A stretch of DNA of 37,516 nt, from NCBI GenBank assembly GCA_003160635.1, contig PMLV01000163.1, positions 1 to 37,516 of the forward strand, read 5' to 3'. Source of the stretch: Acidimicrobiaceae bacterium. GTDB lineage: Bacteria; Actinomycetota; Acidimicrobiia; Acidimicrobiales; RAAP-2. The notes below the pieces were generated by a model that was not told the DNA's origin, ran no database searches, and worked only from the letters and a program-made list of their open reading frames with translations. A program made the position numbers and the translations under genes. This document shows, piece after piece, positions 31,634 to 37,516 of the stretch (position 1 is its first letter; each line of letters begins with the position of its first letter).

Positions 31634-32506
31634 CGGCCGCCGCGCCGACAGACCCAGTTGGCGCGCCTGGCGCGCCGCCACGATGTCCGACGCCCGCGCT
31701 CCATGGCCCTCCCCCGGGACCTCGAGGATGGCGGGTAATCCGACCAGCGCCGGGTGGCTGATCAGGACCCCGAGCGCCTGCGCCCCGATCGTCCCGTCTC
31801 CGATGTTCTCGTGCCGGTCCTTGTTCCCCCCGAGCTCCACCTTGGAGTCGTTGAGATGGAGGCAGCGCAGCCGCTCGAGCCCGATGGTGGCGTCAAAGTC
31901 GGTGACCACCTGGTCGGCCTCCTCCACCGAGGCGTAGCTGATGCCCGAGGCCCACAGGTGCTGCGTATCCAGGCAGACGCCGAGCTGGGCGGAACGCTCG
32001 GCTCCGGCGGCGTCAAGCAGCATCGCCAGCTCCTCGAAGCTCCTCCCGACCGTCCCGCCCGTGCCCGCTGCGTTCTCGAGCAGGATCGGGCACGTGCCCC
32101 CGGGCCGGCTGTCGAGGGCTTCGAGGAGCGCGTCGACCACCTGGGGCACGCAGCCCGCCAAGCCGGTCCCCTTGTGGCTCCCCACATGGAGGACGAGTCC
32201 CGACGCGCCGATGCCGGTCGCCACCGCCAGGTTGGCCTTGAGGCACGCCTGCGACTGCTCGAGCAGGGCAGCCTGATCGGAGGCCAGGTTGATCAGGTAG
32301 GTGGCGTGACAGAACGTCTCGCTGATGCCGGGGCTGCGCTCCTGGGCCTCCCGATACTGGCGCAGCACCTCTTCGGTGTACTGCGCCGGCTTCCAGGCCC
32401 GCGGGCTCTGCGTGAAGACCTGCACCACCTCCGCGCCGATCTCCACACCCCGCGTGAGGGCGGGGAGAAGCGTGCCTCCGGCGCGTACGTGTGCCCCGAT
32501 CGACAT
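31631..32506 (-). CDS. nfo: Endonuclease IV (AP endonuclease)
   Basis: A 291-residue TIM-barrel zinc enzyme that cleaves DNA at abasic sites in base-excision repair. Seen: [16 protein letters not shown] at strand 1, [94 protein letters not shown] and ILEVPGEG; these are the strand-end metal ligands and signatures of the Nfo family. ATG 32506 begins at the family's usual N-terminus, with GGGAGGG 10 bases upstream. It is divergent from a PPOX gene (82 bases) and followed immediately by fumC. Confidence 0.95.
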   Translation of the reverse strand: MSIGAHVRAGGTLLPALTRGVEIGAEVVQVFTQSPRAWKPAQYTEEVLRQYREAQERSPGISETFCHATYLINLASDQAALLEQSQACLKANLAVATGIGASGLVLHVGSHKGTGLAGCVPQVVDALLEALDSRPGGTCPILLENAAGTGGTVGRSFEELAMLLDAAGAERSAQLGVCLDTQHLWASGISYASVEEADQVVTDFDATIGLERLRCLHLNDSKVELGGNKDRHENIGDGTIGAQALGVLISHPALVGLPAILEVPGEGHGARASDIVAARQARQLGLSARRP

Positions 32507-32588
32507 GGGAACGAACGTAGCCCTCCCCCGCATATGGTCGAACCGGACGCAGGTGCCCCTGACCCGCACAGACCCGAAAGGACGCAAC

Positions 32589-32988
32589 ATGGCCGACATC
32601 CCCTCCGCCAAGGCTCGTGCGCTCATCGCCCGGCCCGTGCTGGCTTCGCTCACCACGCTGGGTGCCGACGGCTCCCCCCAGGTGACCCCGCTGTGGATCG
32701 ACCCTGGACGGTGACGATCTCCTGTTCAACACAGCCCAAGGGCGGGTGAAGGCGCGTCACGTGGAGCGCGACCCACGCGTCGCCGTGTCGGTGATCGACC
32801 CCGACGACCCCTACAACGTGGTGGCGCTGCGGGGAACGGTGACCGAGATCACCACCGAGGGTGGCGACGCCCATATCGATGCGCTGGCCAAGAAGTACCT
32901 CGGGGTCGACTCGTATCCCATGCGGACGGAAGGCGAAGTGAGGATCAAGGTTCGCGTGCGGACGGATCACATCGCCATGCAGGGCTGA
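32589..32988 (+). pseudogene. PPOX-class F420-dependent oxidoreductase, frameshifted
   Basis: A split-barrel F420-type enzyme interrupted by one base. The first frame from ATG 32589 (after AAAGGA) reads ADIPSAKARALIARPVLA and ends at TGA 32712-32714 after LWIDPGR. The remainder, DGDDLLFNTAQGRVKARHVERDPR onward to VRTDHIAMQG, lies in the +1 frame and is an intact family C-terminus (VALRGTV, DALAKKYLGVDSYP). The run GACCCTGGAC at 32700-32709 should read GACCTGGAC, so one extra C at 32702-32704 explains the break. The restored protein would be 132 residues, the normal size. Whether it is a true mutation or a sequencing/assembly error cannot be told here. Its 3' end overlaps the convergent LLM-like gene by 22 bases. 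Confidence 0.88.
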
Positions 32989-33548
32989 ATCCAGCACACC
33001 TGGACCTCGGGCGGCAGAGAATCCGGTGGTGCCCCGCCAAGGGGGACGAGCACGAGATCGCAGGCGCGGAGATGGGCGTCGGCGGGGACCGATCCATCGG
33101 TCAGGTCGAGAGCCACCGGCGGTCCGCCCGGCGTCCGCGGCAGTGGCCGGTTGATGGCGCCGACGGCGGGAAAATAGGGTCCCTCGCTGACGCCGATCCC
33201 CATGCTCCACATTTCCCGGCACAAGACGATGGCCTCAGACGTGGCATCGGTGAACGGGCCCAGGAAGGCCAGCAGCGCCCTCCCGCCGCTCACGTGGTCG
33301 AGGGTCGTCATCTCCCGGGCGAGGATGGTCGGGTGCCGGTGCGGCCGCGGCCCCAGGGCGTACCGCACTCCGAAACGGAGGTCGGGAGTCCGGGCCGCGA
33401 GCCCGGCGGTCAGCACGATGGCATCCCCCAAAGGGCCGTCGGCCAGGAAGACGGCGTCAATGCCGCTGTTGCGCGCCCGTGCCGCGCCGGCCACGAGCGC
33501 ACCGAGCTCGAGGTCGTCCAAGAAGAGCCCCTCCACCGCGTCGCACAC
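32967..33548 (-). CDS. Short LLM-like (luciferase-like) oxidoreductase domain
   Basis: A 193-residue protein resembling the N-terminal half of luciferase-like F420/flavin oxidoreductases (usually 280-350). Seen: FLDDLELGALVAGAARARNSGIDAVFLADG, DAIVLTAGLAARTPDLRFGVRYAL, RHPTILAREMTTLDHVSGGRALLAFLG (the R-H-P-x-x-x-A-R-E-x-x-T-L-D signature) and SEAIVLCREMWSM. The usual second half (cofactor phosphate site and strands 6-8) is missing; the tail PPVALDLTDGSVPADAHLRACDLVLVPLGG may form closing strands. GTG 33548 shares a base with the dprA stop (TAGTG). It may be a stable short variant or a remnant; function is unknown. Confidence 0.8.
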   Translation of the reverse strand: MCDAVEGLFLDDLELGALVAGAARARNSGIDAVFLADGPLGDAIVLTAGLAARTPDLRFGVRYALGPRPHRHPTILAREMTTLDHVSGGRALLAFLGPFTDATSEAIVLCREMWSMGIGVSEGPYFPAVGAINRPLPRTPGGPPVALDLTDGSVPADAHLRACDLVLVPLGGAPPDSLPPEVQVCWIQPCMAM

Positions 33549-34621
33549 TAGGCCCTCTCCCACCACCCGCCCACGTCGTGGGCCAGCCCGGCCATTGACA
33601 GGCGCTCCAGCCCACCGCAGAGCGCCGGAAGTTCCAGCCCGGTGAGGCGAACCAACTGGTCGAGGGAGGTCGGATCATGAGTGAGGACCTCGAACAGGGC
33701 GCGATCGGCCTGGCTCAGATCGGCTGGACCGGTCGGGGCAGAGCCGCCTCCTGCCCCCGCCGTGGGCGAAGGGAGCGCCGGGAGCACCTTGCCCTGCAAG
33801 GACAAGGCCGTCAGAACGTCCGCCACCGTGCACACCGGAAAGCACCCGTCGGCCAGCAGACTGTTCGTCCCCTCCGACGTGGGGCTGCGGATGGATCCGG
33901 GCACCGCTCCCACGGGAATGCCGCGTTGCGCCGCGGCGGCGACGGTGTACATCGAACCGCCCCGATGACGACTTTCCACCACGACCACGACGTCGCTGAG
34001 CATGGCCAACAGGCGGTTGCGCACCGGGAAGCGCCACTTCTCGGTGCGCACGCCTGCCGGAGACTCCGCGTACACCGCCCCCTGCTCGGCCACCCGGGCC
34101 CACAGACGGGCGTGACGGCGAGGGTACGGATCGTCCAGTCCACCGGCGACCACGGCGATGGGAGGGGCGCCCGCCGCGGTCGCTCCCTCGTGGGCGGCGC
34201 CATCGATCCCGAGGGCGAGCCCCGAGACGATGCTCACCCCGACCGCGGCCAGATCGGCACCGAACTGCGCCGCCACACCGATGCCGTAGCGCGTGGGACT
34301 CCGAGTGCCCACGATCGCCACGGTGGGGTGACGGTTGATCGCCGTGGGGTCTCCCTGGCAGAACAGCACCGCCGGCGCCTCGGGGTCGTCCATCAGACGG
34401 CGTGGGTACACCGGGCCCCCTCGCCAGCACACCTCGATCCCCTTCTCCTCGTGCCGTTGCCAGATCCGCGCCACGTCGCCCTCGAAGGAACCCCGTGACC
34501 AAGCTGCAGACGGCGTATCGGTGGCCAACAGCGTGCGCAAGGTGGCCGGTCCCATCCGGGGCACCGACGCCAACGCAGCCGCGAAGGCCTCTTCGGGCAG
34601 GACCTCGCCCGCGGGACTCAC
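33548..34621 (-). CDS. dprA: DNA-processing protein DprA (Smf)
   Basis: A 357-residue protein that loads RecA on incoming single-stranded DNA in natural transformation; many non-transforming bacteria also keep it. Seen: YPRRLMDDPEAPAVLFCQGD, VAIVGTRSPTRYGIGVAAQFGADLAAVGVSIVSGLALGIDGAAHEGA (Rossmann-like DprA core), VAGGLDDPYPRRHARL, WRFPVRNRLLAMLSDVVVVVESRHRGGSMYTVAAAAQRGIPVGAVPG and SEGTNSLLADG. A C-terminal winged-helix-like region (SQADRALFEVLTHDPTSLDQLVRLTGL) is present. GTG 34621 overlaps the comM-fragment stop by four bases (GTGA). The comM-dprA pair is conserved; here comM is truncated by an inserted element, which also separates dprA from its native upstream region. Confidence 0.95.
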   Translation of the reverse strand: MSPAGEVLPEEAFAAALASVPRMGPATLRTLLATDTPSAAWSRGSFEGDVARIWQRHEEKGIEVCWRGGPVYPRRLMDDPEAPAVLFCQGDPTAINRHPTVAIVGTRSPTRYGIGVAAQFGADLAAVGVSIVSGLALGIDGAAHEGATAAGAPPIAVVAGGLDDPYPRRHARLWARVAEQGAVYAESPAGVRTEKWRFPVRNRLLAMLSDVVVVVESRHRGGSMYTVAAAAQRGIPVGAVPGSIRSPTSEGTNSLLADGCFPVCTVADVLTALSLQGKVLPALPSPTAGAGGGSAPTGPADLSQADRALFEVLTHDPTSLDQLVRLTGLELPALCGGLERLSMAGLAHDVGGWWERA

Positions 34622-35190
34622 GGGGCCACCGTGGCCCGGGCCGTGCGCAGGCAGAGCGCATCGCTGACGTGCTCCTCGCTCACCCGTTCGACTCCCATGA
34701 GATCCGCCACCGTGCGGGCCACCCGCGAGACCTTGTGCAGTCCCCGCGCCGTGAGAGCGCCGTCCCTGAGCTTCAACGCCAGGAGCCGGGCCGCGTCAGG
34801 GTGCATCGGCGCCTCCCGCCCGGCGGGCCGGGCCGCCGCCATCTGGCGCGCCGCGGCCACCCTCGCCGCCGAGGCGGCGGTAGACCCGCCCGGAGTCACA
34901 TCCAGGAGCGCCGCGGGATCGGGTCGGGAGAGGGGAACGACAAGATCGAACCGGTCCAGGAGGGGCGCCGAAAGGCGACGGGTGTAGCGAGCACGTTCCG
35001 CGTCCGAGCATCGGCACGACCCCGGATACACGCCCTCACCGCACGGGCACGGGTTCATGGCGGCCACGAGGAGGAACCGGGCCGGGAAGGTAACGGTCCC
35101 ACCGGCCCGGCTGACCCGGATCACCCCTTCTTCGAGCGGTTGGCGCAGCGCCTCGAGCGAGGTGACGGGGAACTCTCCCATCTCCTCCAT
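34618..35190 (-). pseudogene. comM: comM (YifB, Mg-chelatase-like ATPase), 3' fragment
   Basis: The C-terminal ~190 residues of ComM/YifB, a hexameric helicase that promotes branch migration in transformation (full length about 500). Seen: GEFPVTSLEALRQPLEEGVIRVSR, FPARFLLVAAMNPCPCGEG with C-R-C-S following (the ComM cysteine cluster), RYTRRLSAPLLDRFDLVVPL (arginine-finger region), and the C-terminal lid RGLHKVSRVARTVADLMGVERV. Missing: the Lon-like N-terminal domain, Walker A, and the Walker B Asp-Glu, where family proteins have LFLDE before (L/M)-G-E-F and this one reads LSMEE. Homology stops at about 35184, where unrelated element DNA begins. Probably inactive. Confidence 0.9.
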
Positions 35191-35200
35191 TGACAGTCTA
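35170..35200. other. Attachment-site junction (attL/attR) in comM
   Basis: ComM coding similarity ends abruptly near GAG-ATG-GGA-GAG (minus strand, 35184-35173) and the integrase gene with its promoter starts at 35190, facing away from comM. This is the arrangement left by a serine integrase recombining attP with an attB inside comM. The crossover dinucleotide and site limits cannot be set without the other end or an uninterrupted comM. Confidence 0.7.
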
Positions 35201-35218
35201 TCCACCCTTTAGTAACTT
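35190..35218 (+). promoter_or_regulatory. Integrase promoter, TTGACA-17-TAACTT
   Basis: A perfect -35 (TTGACA, 35190-35195), a 17-base spacer and TAACTT (35213-35218) lie 7 bases before the GTG at 35226. This is the best promoter in the window. It abuts the comM junction, so it is on the element side and would drive a leaderless integrase mRNA. Confidence 0.75.
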
Positions 35219-35225
35219 GACCGGC

Positions 35226-36653
35226 GTGGACGTCGACATCTATGCCCGCCTCAGTCGCGACAGATCCGGCCTTAGCGAAAACACCACCATTCAGCGCGAG
35301 GAATGTAAGCAGTACGTCTGCGAGCAAGGTTGGAATCTGATCGGCATCCATGAGGACAACGACATCTCGGCGTCCAAGTACTCCACCAAGGCGCGTCCGG
35401 GCTACGAGAAGCTTGTGGAGGACATACGTAACAACAGAGTCGATGTCGTGCTCGTTACCGAAATGCCTCGGCTCTACCGGCGAATGGAAGAACTGCTCGA
35501 CCTCATCCGACTCGCAGAATCAACTTCGCTACAGCGCATAGAAACCACTGACGGAGTCGGCTATCACCTCGGAACTGGCGAGGGAATCCACGCGGCAGTT
35601 GCCGCCATCAACAATGCAATGTTGGAGTCCCGCAAGATAAGTGATCGTGTGAAACGAAAGCAGCGAGCCAGAGCCCAACAGGGTCTCCACAATGGTGGGA
35701 GCCGCAGGTATGGCTACGAGTGGGACGGCATGACCATCTGCGAACCCGAAGCGGCGGTGATTCGAGAATGCATCGAACGCTCCATCAACGGAGAAATGGC
35801 ATGGCGCATTGCTCGGGATCTCAACGAACGCGGCGTGCCAACGACGTATGGCAAGAAATGGGTCACCGCGAATCTCCAACGGATGCTTCTTTCCCCACGG
35901 ATCATCGGCGTACGACGACATCTGGGCGTGGACTACCCCGCCCAGTGGCCTGCGATCACCACTCCCGAAGTACAGGAGCGGATTCGGATCGTCTGGCGGA
36001 GTCGCCAACAGACCCCAGGGCGTCCCCGGGGTGCTCGTACCTACCTACTGACTGGGTTCGCGTACTGCGGCCGCTGCGATCAGCCGATGAGGGGAAACGG
36101 CCGGACTCTCGCTTCCGGCGCCTACCAGCGACGATACCGTTGCTCGCCCATCGACATCCATGGCGAAAGCCTTGGCTGCGGCCATATGTTTCGAGCTGCA
36201 GAACCCCTAGAACAATTCGTGTCCGAAGCGGTCCTATACCGCTTCGACTCGCCTGAAATCGCCCTCGCTCTCGCCGGACCGGGCCAAGAAGGCGAAATAG
36301 CGAAAATTGTGACCGAGATCGAATTCTGTCGTCAGAAGCTCAACGATTACGTTGACGACTACGCCTCTGGACTCTTGGACCGAACCCAGCTAGCACGAGC
36401 CAAGGCGAGAACCGAGTCCGAGCTGGATGAGCATCAAGATCGATTGTCCTCGCTACAGCGCCTTCAGAATGCGTCCCGCCTTCCCAATGAGCCACTTCGC
36501 GATGCCTGGAACGAAATGGAGCTCGAATCCAAGCGTGAGGTCATCCAGCTCGTCGTAGAGCGGGTAATTGTTCATCCTGGACTTCCTGGTGTGAAGACTT
36601 GGGAAAGCTTCCGCTTGAACCCTGAGCAGATCGAGATCGTCTGGCGCGTATGA
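35226..36653 (+). CDS. Large serine integrase
   Basis: A 475-residue large serine recombinase that integrates and excises mobile elements through a phosphoserine-DNA intermediate. Seen: the catalytic domain DVDIYARLSRDRSGLSENTTIQREE with S10; ARPGYEKLVEDI, VDVVLVTEMPRLYRRMEEL (conserved Arg residues), then the recombinase domain GLHNGGSRRYGYEWDG, EAAVIRECIERSINGEMAWRIARDLNERGVPT, WVTANLQRMLLSPRIIG; a zinc ribbon (TGFAYCGRCDQPMRG ... RCSPIDIHGESLGCGH); and a coiled coil (ESELDEHQDRLSSLQRLQN). Codon third positions are visibly less G/C than the neighbours, a sign of transfer. GTG 35226 is chosen from its leaderless promoter. A short Val-rich C-terminus, VVERVIVHPG, is typical. Confidence 0.95.
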   Translation: MDVDIYARLSRDRSGLSENTTIQREECKQYVCEQGWNLIGIHEDNDISASKYSTKARPGYEKLVEDIRNNRVDVVLVTEMPRLYRRMEELLDLIRLAESTSLQRIETTDGVGYHLGTGEGIHAAVAAINNAMLESRKISDRVKRKQRARAQQGLHNGGSRRYGYEWDGMTICEPEAAVIRECIERSINGEMAWRIARDLNERGVPTTYGKKWVTANLQRMLLSPRIIGVRRHLGVDYPAQWPAITTPEVQERIRIVWRSRQQTPGRPRGARTYLLTGFAYCGRCDQPMRGNGRTLASGAYQRRYRCSPIDIHGESLGCGHMFRAAEPLEQFVSEAVLYRFDSPEIALALAGPGQEGEIAKIVTEIEFCRQKLNDYVDDYASGLLDRTQLARAKARTESELDEHQDRLSSLQRLQNASRLPNEPLRDAWNEMELESKREVIQLVVERVIVHPGLPGVKTWESFRLNPEQIEIVWRV

Positions 36654-37031
36654 CCACGGCCACCAGAGCGCTCACAGTTTCAGGATGGCTAACTTTGTCC
36701 GGCACCCCCTGCCTTACGGTTGATCGATGGACCCACCCTGCTAGGTCCATCGATCCTTCGAACTCGCGGCGAGTCTTGACTTCGAGCGCGCTTATCGTGT
36801 CCATAAGCTCAACGACGAGACGAGGTGCTCACCACGTACTTCTCCACGGCGACCACAAATGAAAAAAAGTCCTTCGCCGCGTCCCCCATGGCCAGCTGCG
36901 AGATCCGGCATCAAGATGAACCAGGGTCAGGCGGTCTCAGGCCAGACCCGCGCGATCGACCGGTCGGCCAACCGATGGTTCGAGAGCGAAGCATGGCTGC
37001 TCCAGCGTGGGTGTTCAGCTGGGTGACCACG
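36654..37031. other. Non-coding region behind the integrase
   Basis: 378 bases without a convincing gene between the integrase stop and the convergent unknown gene. It holds a 12-bp inverted repeat (36722-36755), a weaker hairpin GGTCT/AGACC (36933-36948), and an A-rich stretch (AATGAAAAAAAG at about 36858-36869). ORFs here are short and have poor composition. It may contain the transcription end of both genes and possibly a regulatory or replication site. Confidence 0.5.
36722..36755. repeat. Perfect 12-bp inverted repeat
   Basis: GATCGATGGACC and GGTCCATCGATC are separated by ten bases. It begins 69 bases after the integrase stop. The stem is strong, but there is no U tract afterward, so it could be a factor-dependent terminator, an operator for a dimeric regulator, or part of an element site. 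Confidence 0.9.
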
Positions 37032-37487
37032 TCAGCACGGGCTCTGGTGCGCCAAGACTGTGTCGTCGGCCGACACATCGGAAAGGAGCTCTTCCAAATC
37101 GGCCGGGTCCGTGTCGCGTTGGTCGATCCACCACGACGCCGAAGTAACGGTGCGCGCCGGTACCTCGAAGCGATCGGCGAACTCATCCTCGGACATGCCA
37201 CTACCTGCCACGTGGTGATCGTGCGCCGCTGTGAGGAGCTGGTAGCGGACGCGCGCTCCCCACGGAGCCGCCTTGTCCGAACCGTCGAGGTCACACATTG
37301 CCGCTCGCCTCTCCCACGTGCGGACCGCAATCGTTTCCTCGGCTCGGCGTTCGGCCAACCAGGTCTCGTTGTCCGTTCCCTTGTCGTTGCCACGTGTGCG
37401 CCGCCAGCAGACCGAGCAGTCCTTGGAGCGGAGCCAGCGGGCGTAGCTGGCCCGTTCCGACGGGCGCTTACCCGATAGGTCGTGCAC
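37032..37487 (-). CDS. Unidentified mobile-element protein, possibly partial
   Basis: A protein of at least 151 residues with natural composition. Seen: ERASYARWLRSKDCSVCWRRTRGNDKGTDNETWLAERR (Arg-rich, C-x2-C), AAMCDLDGSDKAAPWGARVRYQLLTAAHDHHVAG, then MSEDEFADRFEVPARTVTSASWWIDQRDTDPADLEELLSD. The last part reads like a helix-turn-helix-type unit followed by an acidic helix, suggesting a nucleic-acid-binding or regulatory role; I do not recognise the family. The first start inside the window is GTG 37487, but the frame stays open to the window edge (reading ...CGDDEVHDLSG), so the gene may extend beyond it. It lies on the element, convergent with the integrase. Confidence 0.7.
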   Translation of the reverse strand: MHDLSGKRPSERASYARWLRSKDCSVCWRRTRGNDKGTDNETWLAERRAEETIAVRTWERRAAMCDLDGSDKAAPWGARVRYQLLTAAHDHHVAGSGMSEDEFADRFEVPARTVTSASWWIDQRDTDPADLEELLSDVSADDTVLAHQSPC

Positions 37488-37516
37488 CTCGTCGTCGCCG
37501 CAATCGTGCTCGACGA

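Noticed and set aside
36933-36948. Second hairpin GGTCT/AGACC in the element
   Set aside because: A 5-bp stem with a 6-base loop and no U tract is too weak to call a terminator.
36825-37478. A 217-codon plus-strand ORF on the element
   Set aside because: Mostly antisense to the minus-strand frame at 37032-37487, whose product has a more natural composition; no motif is seen in the plus-strand product.

Overview
The window looks like chromosomal DNA of a high-GC actinobacterium, most likely an Acidimicrobiia-like or related uncultured Actinomycetota lineage. The support is a mycothiol S-conjugate amidase (Mca), several F420-type flavin oxidoreductase families (two LLM proteins and one PPOX protein), a PspA-HtpX-PspAB envelope-stress module, GTG and TTG starts, 1-4 base stop/start overlaps, and many genes with a TANNNT -10 box only 5-8 bases before the start codon (leaderless transcripts). 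The class-level assignment is inference.

Layout. 1-7.9 kb: a histidine phosphatase with an altered first motif, an SRPBCC protein, a small PH-like protein, a peroxiredoxin, an orphan Tat-exported peptide/nickel-type binding protein, an ABC-F ATPase, a DHA2-type MFS exporter and a GNAT acetyltransferase. 7.9-11.5 kb (minus): ClpS, an unknown membrane protein, and an MFS transporter with a large extracytoplasmic insertion and a long leader that may carry a 14-codon ORF. 11.5-18.9 kb: a tightly overlapped minus-strand operon (enoyl-CoA hydratase, carboxyltransferase, biotin carboxylase/BCCP, AtuA/DUF1446) divergent from an acyl-CoA dehydrogenase with an isovaleryl/citronellyl-type active site. 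Together this resembles the core of the acyclic terpene utilisation (Atu) or leucine/isovalerate (Liu) pathway.

18.9-25.8 kb: GNAT plus a small conserved protein; a stand-alone RecB-like Fe-S nuclease, a PAP2 phosphatase and a DsbA-fold protein; an LLM oxidoreductase; then purK-purE-YdjC deacetylase and a small hypothetical gene. 25.8-29.9 kb: mca divergent from pspA-htpX-pspAB-tyrosine phosphatase. 29.9-32.5 kb (minus): endonuclease IV, fumarase C and pterin-4a-carbinolamine dehydratase. 32.6-33.5 kb: a PPOX F420 oxidoreductase broken by one extra C, and a short LLM-like protein.

33.5-37.5 kb: dprA and the 3' third of comM, whose 5' part has been replaced by a large serine integrase with its own consensus promoter (TTGACA-17-TAACTT, leaderless GTG). 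This is the left boundary of an integrated mobile element that runs off the right edge of the window. The cargo seen so far is one unidentified minus-strand gene and a 12-bp perfect inverted repeat. No rRNA, tRNA or CRISPR array was seen.
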